A stretch of DNA of 18,034 nucleotides from Thermoactinomycetaceae bacterium (GTDB lineage: Bacteria > Bacillota > Bacilli > Thermoactinomycetales > Thermoactinomycetaceae): positions 1 to 18,034 of the forward strand of contig JANWJM010000149.1 in the NCBI GenBank assembly GCA_025449475.1, read 5' to 3'. The position numbers and the translations under genes were made by a program. Shown piece after piece: positions 14,355 through 18,034 of this stretch. Position 1 is the stretch's first letter, and every line of letters starts with the position of its first letter. Below the pieces are notes generated by a model. It did no database searches. It saw nothing but the letters and a program-made list of their open reading frames with translations, and was not told where the DNA came from.

Positions 14355-16622
14355 ATGATGAATCAATGGCAAGAAAGTGTAGCATCCGAATATTTCATCA
14401 AGGGAATTGTCCGTCAGGAAATCTTCTATAATGAGGAAAACGGATACGGTGTCTATTTGATTGAAATTGAGGAAACATCCTCGGATGAGGGATTGGATGA
14501 GGTAACCGTTGTTGGGCACATTTTGCGGCTTCAAGAAGGAGAACTTTATACTTTCTTTGGAAATTGGGTCGATCATCCGAAGTTTGGGATCCAATTTCAT
14601 GTGGGGCGATTTCAAAAAGAATTGCCAAATACAACAGAAGCGGTCGTGAAATATTTATCAAGCGGTCTTTTTCACGGGGTTGGTAAAAAAACTGCCCAGA
14701 AAATTGTGGATCATTTTGGGGTCGAAGCACTGGAAGAAATTGCGCAAAATCCTGAACGGTTAAAGGAAGTAACGGGAATTACCACTGCTCAAATTCAGAG
14801 CATTTCGAGTGGTTTACAGGAGCATTTTGCCATTGAAAGGATTTTGGTCTACTTATACTCGTTGGGTTTGGGACCTGTTAGTGCCTATAAAATTGTTCAA
14901 ACCTATAAGCAGGAAACATTGACAGTGATTAAGGAGGATCCATATCGTCTGATCGATGATATTGAGGGGATTGGCTTTCAGCGAGCGGACGACATCGCTC
15001 GGCGACAAGGATTTGCCGACGATCATCCTAAACGCTTTCAAGCGGCGGTCTTATATCTGATGAAAGAGGCTTCATTGTCCATGGGACATGTTTATCTCAC
15101 TAAAGAGCAAGTCGCAGAACAGATGGGGCAACTGTTTGGTGAGAAAAAGCTGGAAGAGCAGTTTTCACAAGATAAGCAGCACCAATATATTCAGCAGCTG
15201 ATCGATGAAGAGCGTTTGATTGGTGAAGAGGATCGGTATTATTTGCCAAGCCTCTATTATGCGGAACAAGGAATAGCCAAAAAGGTAAAGGAAATACTCT
15301 CTTATGAATGTGAACCGATTGCAATCGCAGATATTTATCAAGCAATTGGTGAAATTGAAGAACGTGAACAGGTAAGCTATGCGGAGAAGCAACGGGAGGC
15401 ATTGATCACGGCCTTAACTTCTCCTTTTATGATCCTGACAGGAGGACCTGGAACCGGAAAAACGACTGTGATTAAAGGGATCTGTCAAGCATTTGCCAAA
15501 CTACATGAGTTCTCGATTCAACCTGACGATCATGATTCCATGGATTTACCAATTCGTTTGGTGGCTCCCACGGGTCGAGCGGCTAAGCGGATTTCCGAAA
15601 CAACCGGCTTACCCGCAATGACCATTCATCGTTTGCTTGGGTTTCGTGGAGATTATTTTGAACATGATATCGACCATCCCATCGAGGGGACCCTACTGAT
15701 TGTTGATGAAGCTTCCATGCTCGACACCTGGCTGGCGAATCAGTTGTTTCGAGCTGTTCCTAATGGTATGCAAGTCATATTGGTTGGGGATGAGGATCAA
15801 CTTCCTTCTGTCGGTCCTGGGCAAGTTTTACATCATTTGCTTCAAGTCAAAGAGATCCCACGTGTTGAGTTGAATGAGATTTTTCGTCAAGAAGAAGGCT
15901 CGTCCATTATCCAATTGGCACATTGTCTTAAGGAAGGGAAAGTTCCGGATGATCTACTAAAACCTCGCGATGACAGGCGTTTCTTTCCATGCAATCAGGA
16001 ACAAGCAAGTTCCATCGTATTACAAACCTATCTCAATGCGATCAAAAGAGGATATACGTTGAATGATGTTCAGGTATTAGCGCCTATTTACAAGGGAGTC
16101 AGCGGGATTCATCAGTTAAATCGAAAAATACAAGAAGCTGTCAATCCCAAAGATCCGACGAAAAAAGAAGTGACATGGGGAGATACAACCTTTCGATTGG
16201 GCGATAAGGTGTTGCAATTGGTGAATCATACCGAGCATCCCATCTACAACGGAGACATGGGCAGAGTTTCAGCGATTGATGAAGAGGCATCAGCGAATCA
16301 ACCCGTTTTATGGGTTGTCTTTGATCAGCTGGAAGGTCCCTATAAACGAAATCAAGTGAGTCAGTTACAATTGGCTTATGCTTGTTCCGTTCATAAAGCC
16401 CAAGGATCGGAGTTCCCAATTGTCATTTTTCCCGTTCTTCATGCTTATCGACATATGCTGCAACGCCATTTGATTTATACAGCTATCACCAGGAGTAAAT
16501 CCTACCTTATTTTATGTGGTCAGAAAGAAGCGTTTATCAAAGGAATTCAGCGAGGAGAAACATTAAAAAGAAATAGCCGATTAAAAGAATTGATTCAGGA
16601 AGACGAGTTAAAAACTACCTGA
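14355..16622 (+). CDS. recD2: RecD2-type superfamily 1B DNA helicase (RecD/TraA family)
   Basis: The product is 755 residues, slightly shorter than B. subtilis YrrC/RecD2 (about 800). RecD2 enzymes are 5'-3' helicases that work without RecBC in replication fork maintenance and repair. Visible order: an N-terminal OB-like region (about 10-95); helix-hairpin-helix repeats (GLFHGVGKKTAQKIV, DDIEGIGFQRADDIA); Walker A GGPGTGKTT at 363-371; APTGRAAKRISE; Walker B with D451-E452 in LLIVDEASMLD; GDEDQLPSVGPG; and late helicase motifs YACSVHKAQGSEFP and YTAITRSKSYL. The start ATG 14355 (or 14358) follows GAGAGGG. B. subtilis has mnmA and yrrB before this gene; neither is present here. Downstream yrrD follows after 54 bases without a terminator. 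Confidence 0.95.
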   Translation: MMNQWQESVASEYFIKGIVRQEIFYNEENGYGVYLIEIEETSSDEGLDEVTVVGHILRLQEGELYTFFGNWVDHPKFGIQFHVGRFQKELPNTTEAVVKYLSSGLFHGVGKKTAQKIVDHFGVEALEEIAQNPERLKEVTGITTAQIQSISSGLQEHFAIERILVYLYSLGLGPVSAYKIVQTYKQETLTVIKEDPYRLIDDIEGIGFQRADDIARRQGFADDHPKRFQAAVLYLMKEASLSMGHVYLTKEQVAEQMGQLFGEKKLEEQFSQDKQHQYIQQLIDEERLIGEEDRYYLPSLYYAEQGIAKKVKEILSYECEPIAIADIYQAIGEIEEREQVSYAEKQREALITALTSPFMILTGGPGTGKTTVIKGICQAFAKLHEFSIQPDDHDSMDLPIRLVAPTGRAAKRISETTGLPAMTIHRLLGFRGDYFEHDIDHPIEGTLLIVDEASMLDTWLANQLFRAVPNGMQVILVGDEDQLPSVGPGQVLHHLLQVKEIPRVELNEIFRQEEGSSIIQLAHCLKEGKVPDDLLKPRDDRRFFPCNQEQASSIVLQTYLNAIKRGYTLNDVQVLAPIYKGVSGIHQLNRKIQEAVNPKDPTKKEVTWGDTTFRLGDKVLQLVNHTEHPIYNGDMGRVSAIDEEASANQPVLWVVFDQLEGPYKRNQVSQLQLAYACSVHKAQGSEFPIVIFPVLHAYRHMLQRHLIYTAITRSKSYLILCGQKEAFIKGIQRGETLKRNSRLKELIQEDELKTT

Positions 16623-16676
16623 ATGAGCGAGAAGGACTGATCCATACTAAGGGTAGCTAAAGGAGGTTGATTCCTT

Positions 16677-17189
16677 TTGCTCAAATCCCAGGAAGTGATC
16701 GGTCTTTCTGTTTTTCATCTTGAAACAGGTAAAAAAGTGGGCGTAGTGAGGGATGTTCTCTTTGATCCTTCACAGCGTTTTAGTGGCATTCTATTGGAGG
16801 ATGGTGGTTGGCTCCGAAGAAGAAGATATGTCCCCCATGACAATATCGAATCGATTGGTAAAGATGCTGTTGTGATCCGGAGTAAACAGCGCATTCTTCC
16901 CTTTGATGAAGCGATGGCAAAGGATTTAACAGGGATCTGTTCCGGTCAAAAAATGTTAAAAGGACGTTCAGTTCTTTTAACAAGTGGATATGAATTAGGA
17001 GTCATTGAAAACGTCTATTTTATGGAAGAAATGGGAACAATTATTGGATACGAGCTCTCTGATGGCTGGATCGACGATCTCATGGAGGGCAGAAAAGTTC
17101 TCAAAGCTTCTGAACCGTTGGTTTGGGGACAGGATGTATTGATCGCCAAAAAAGATCATGTAAAAGTTCAGAAGCGGGATCAAAGGTAG
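16677..17189 (+). CDS. yrrD: PRC-barrel domain protein YrrD
   Basis: The 170-residue product is close to B. subtilis YrrD in size and place (recD2-yrrD-yrzR). It contains two PRC-barrel-like halves: residues about 1-80 (QEVIGLSVFHLETGKKVGVVRDVLFD) and about 85-165 (KGRSVLLTSGYELGVIENVYF). PRC barrels are small beta-barrels used for RNA or protein contacts, as in RimM and photosynthetic reaction centre H subunits; YrrD itself has no firmly assigned role. The start is TTG 16677, 10 bases after a perfect AAAGGAGG (16659-16666). The stop is 6 bases before yrzR, which fits one operon. There are no membrane segments or signal peptide. Confidence 0.88.
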   Translation: MLKSQEVIGLSVFHLETGKKVGVVRDVLFDPSQRFSGILLEDGGWLRRRRYVPHDNIESIGKDAVVIRSKQRILPFDEAMAKDLTGICSGQKMLKGRSVLLTSGYELGVIENVYFMEEMGTIIGYELSDGWIDDLMEGRKVLKASEPLVWGQDVLIAKKDHVKVQKRDQR

Positions 17190-17195
17190 GGAAGA

Positions 17196-17414
17196 ATGAT
17201 GTTGCGTTGTCCGAATTGTAATTCTCACGACCTGGGAAAGGTGGGTACAAATCAATTGTACTGTTGGCATTGTTTTATCGAACTCACCATTAACCACGAC
17301 CATCAGATTACCTCCATTTTTCAAGTAGAAGAGGATGGAAGTCTTAGCTCACTGAATGACCTGTTTTCGGATGATTCGACGGCTTCATTCCAAAGCAAAG
17401 GAGGAGCATCATGA
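17196..17414 (+). CDS. yrzR: Small zinc-ribbon-like protein YrzR
   Basis: The 72-residue product has a metal-site pattern C-P-x-C near the N terminus and C-W-H-C about 17 residues later (LRCPNCNSHDLGKVGTNQLY followed by CWHC), which makes a compact zinc ribbon. The remainder is acidic and low in structure. B. subtilis YrzR, at the same place after yrrD, has the same layout. The function is unknown. AGGGAAG precedes ATG 17196. The stop overlaps the next start in ATGA (17411-17414), so translation of the small downstream frame is probably coupled. Confidence 0.82.
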   Translation: MMLRCPNCNSHDLGKVGTNQLYCWHCFIELTINHDHQITSIFQVEEDGSLSSLNDLFSDDSTASFQSKGGAS

Positions 17415-17584
17415 AATATGGGATCACCATGTTGATCGTAAGTTTGTTGGCAATCATGATTGGCTTTCTATATCGGACAAATGGATCAACATTCTGGGGA
17501 AGAATGATGCGACGAATTGGCTTTAATCGTTTCTTTTTCGTAATAATGGGTCGACGTCCATTTCGCCGTCTCTTGAGAGGTTGA
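17411..17584 (+). CDS. 57-residue single-pass membrane microprotein with basic tail
   Basis: This frame runs ATG 17411 to TGA 17582-17584 and overlaps yrzR by 4 bases (ATGA), with GGAGGAG-like bases 17399-17406 as ribosome-binding site. Residues 4-20 (GITMLIVSLLAIMIGFLY) form one membrane segment. The remaining tail is strongly basic, with repeated RR/FR pairs (MMRRIGFNRFFF, GRRPFRRLLRG) and no acidic residue. The shape (one hydrophobic helix, then Arg-rich tail) and place recall the small YrzQ/DUF3918-type proteins found here in Bacillus, but the family assignment is only suggested. A terminator follows 12 bases later, supporting a real last gene of the operon. Confidence 0.7.
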   Translation: MKYGITMLIVSLLAIMIGFLYRTNGSTFWGRMMRRIGFNRFFFVIMGRRPFRRLLRG

Positions 17585-17596
17585 AGAAACGGACTT

Positions 17597-17622
17597 GCCT
17601 CTGGGATCCCCAGAGGCTTTTT
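17597..17622 (+). terminator. Intrinsic terminator ending the recD2-yrrD-yrzR operon
   Basis: The stem 17597-17605 with 17609-17617 (9 base pairs, GC-rich, loop ATC) is followed by five T residues. Confidence 0.92.
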
Positions 17623-17640
17623 GTCATAAACCATGTACAA

Positions 17641-17670
17641 GGACAGTATCTTAAGGTAGTCCGTTTTTTT
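17641..17670 (+). promoter_or_regulatory. Possible attenuator-like hairpin upstream of yrrI
   Basis: GGAC (17641-17644) with GTCC (17659-17662) and TATC with GGTA (one G.U) form a bulged stem with loop TTAA, directly followed by G and seven T residues (17664-17670), 18 bases before the permease start. It could be a second weak terminator or an attenuator; chance is not excluded. Confidence 0.3.
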
Positions 17671-17687
17671 GGAAGGATGAAGGTTAC

Positions 17688-18034
17688 GTGAAACGATGGA
17701 ATGAAGCAAGAATCCTGCTCTTATCCTTACTTGCCTTAGTCGTGGTAGGGATCATCTATCTATTATGCAAAATTCTTCCTTTCTTAAGTGGTCTTTTTCA
17801 GTTTCTGAAAGCGGTTTTGGGACCATTTATAATTGCTATGATTATCTCTTATCTCTTAAATCCGATTGTAAATGCATTAAGTAGACTATCTGTCCCCCGT
17901 TCCATTGCTGTTCTTTTGATCTATTCACTTTTTTTACTCTCTTTGATCATCATTGTTCTCAATACGCTTCCTCTCTTGGAGAATCAGTTAAACGAGATGG
18001 CTGAACATTTACCGAAGTGGAATGAACAAATTCA
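17688..18034 (+). CDS. yrrI: AI-2E family transporter (YrrI-like), 3' truncated by window edge
   Basis: Only the first 115 residues are visible of a family usually about 350 long. The start is GTG 17688, 4 bases after AAGG in GGAAGGATGAAGG. The fragment has a membrane helix (about residues 9-28), a second hydrophobic stretch ending in GPFIIAMIISYLLNPIVNAL (about 43-62), then RSIAVLLIYSLFLLSLIIIV and the start of the long soluble helix region (NQLNEMAEHLPKW). The N-terminal YLLNP and RSIAV motifs are typical of AI-2E/PerM-family permeases such as TqsA and B. subtilis YrrI; transported substrates vary, and some members are Na+/H+ antiporters. Position after recD2-yrrD-yrzR is conserved in Bacilli. 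Confidence 0.88.
   Translation, partial: MKRWNEARILLLSLLALVVVGIIYLLCKILPFLSGLFQFLKAVLGPFIIAMIISYLLNPIVNALSRLSVPRSIAVLLIYSLFLLSLIIIVLNTLPLLENQLNEMAEHLPKWNEQI

Overview
The window is a chromosomal segment of a Gram-positive Bacillota, most likely of the order Bacillales but not Bacillus subtilis itself. The reasons are the gene order relA-dtd-...-hisS-aspS-6S RNA-...-cymR-cysteine desulfurase-...-recD2-yrrD-yrzR-yrrI, which follows the B. subtilis yrv/yrr region, the strong AAAGGAGG ribosome-binding sites, several TTG and GTG starts, T-box control, and moderate GC. A Thermoactinomycetaceae-like or Paenibacillus-side lineage is my guess; the sequence does not prove it.

Layout, left to right. 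(1) The 3' three quarters of relA (stringent response) lead after 12 bases into dtd (D-aminoacyl-tRNA deacylase). A transketolase gene follows and ends in a strong terminator. (2) A monocistronic gene encodes a membrane-anchored VirD4/HerA-like P-loop ATPase. It stands alone among housekeeping genes, with its own promoter and terminator and no conjugation partners in view. (3) A convergent DUF423 membrane protein gene is followed by a 695-base non-coding stretch. That stretch holds copy 1 of a 102-base two-hairpin repeat, a possible frameshifted small gene, a promoter, and a complete T-box leader for hisS-aspS whose specifier reads GACAC, overlapping an Asp and a His codon. (4) hisS and aspS overlap by 26 bases. 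(5) A 6S RNA gene with its own promoter and terminator follows aspS, then a YczE-type membrane protein gene, then copy 2 of the repeat. (6) cymR and a NifS/IscS-type cysteine desulfurase gene form a sulfur-metabolism pair. (7) A zinc-finger-like protein of unknown function sits behind a sigma-B-like promoter, in the region where B. subtilis has mnmA and yrrB. (8) recD2, yrrD, yrzR and a 57-residue membrane microprotein form an apparent operon ending in a terminator. (9) The 5' end of an AI-2E-family permease gene (yrrI) runs off the window.

Most of the window is conserved housekeeping sequence: translation quality control and tRNA charging, stringent response, cysteine and sulfur control, and DNA repair. 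The parts that are not routine are the repeat pair, whose two copies differ almost only by changes that keep base pairing as G.U on the + strand; the orphan ATPase; the dual-reading T-box specifier; and the probable sigma-B-driven unknown gene. I see no CRISPR array, tRNA, rRNA, recognisable transposase or phage genes.
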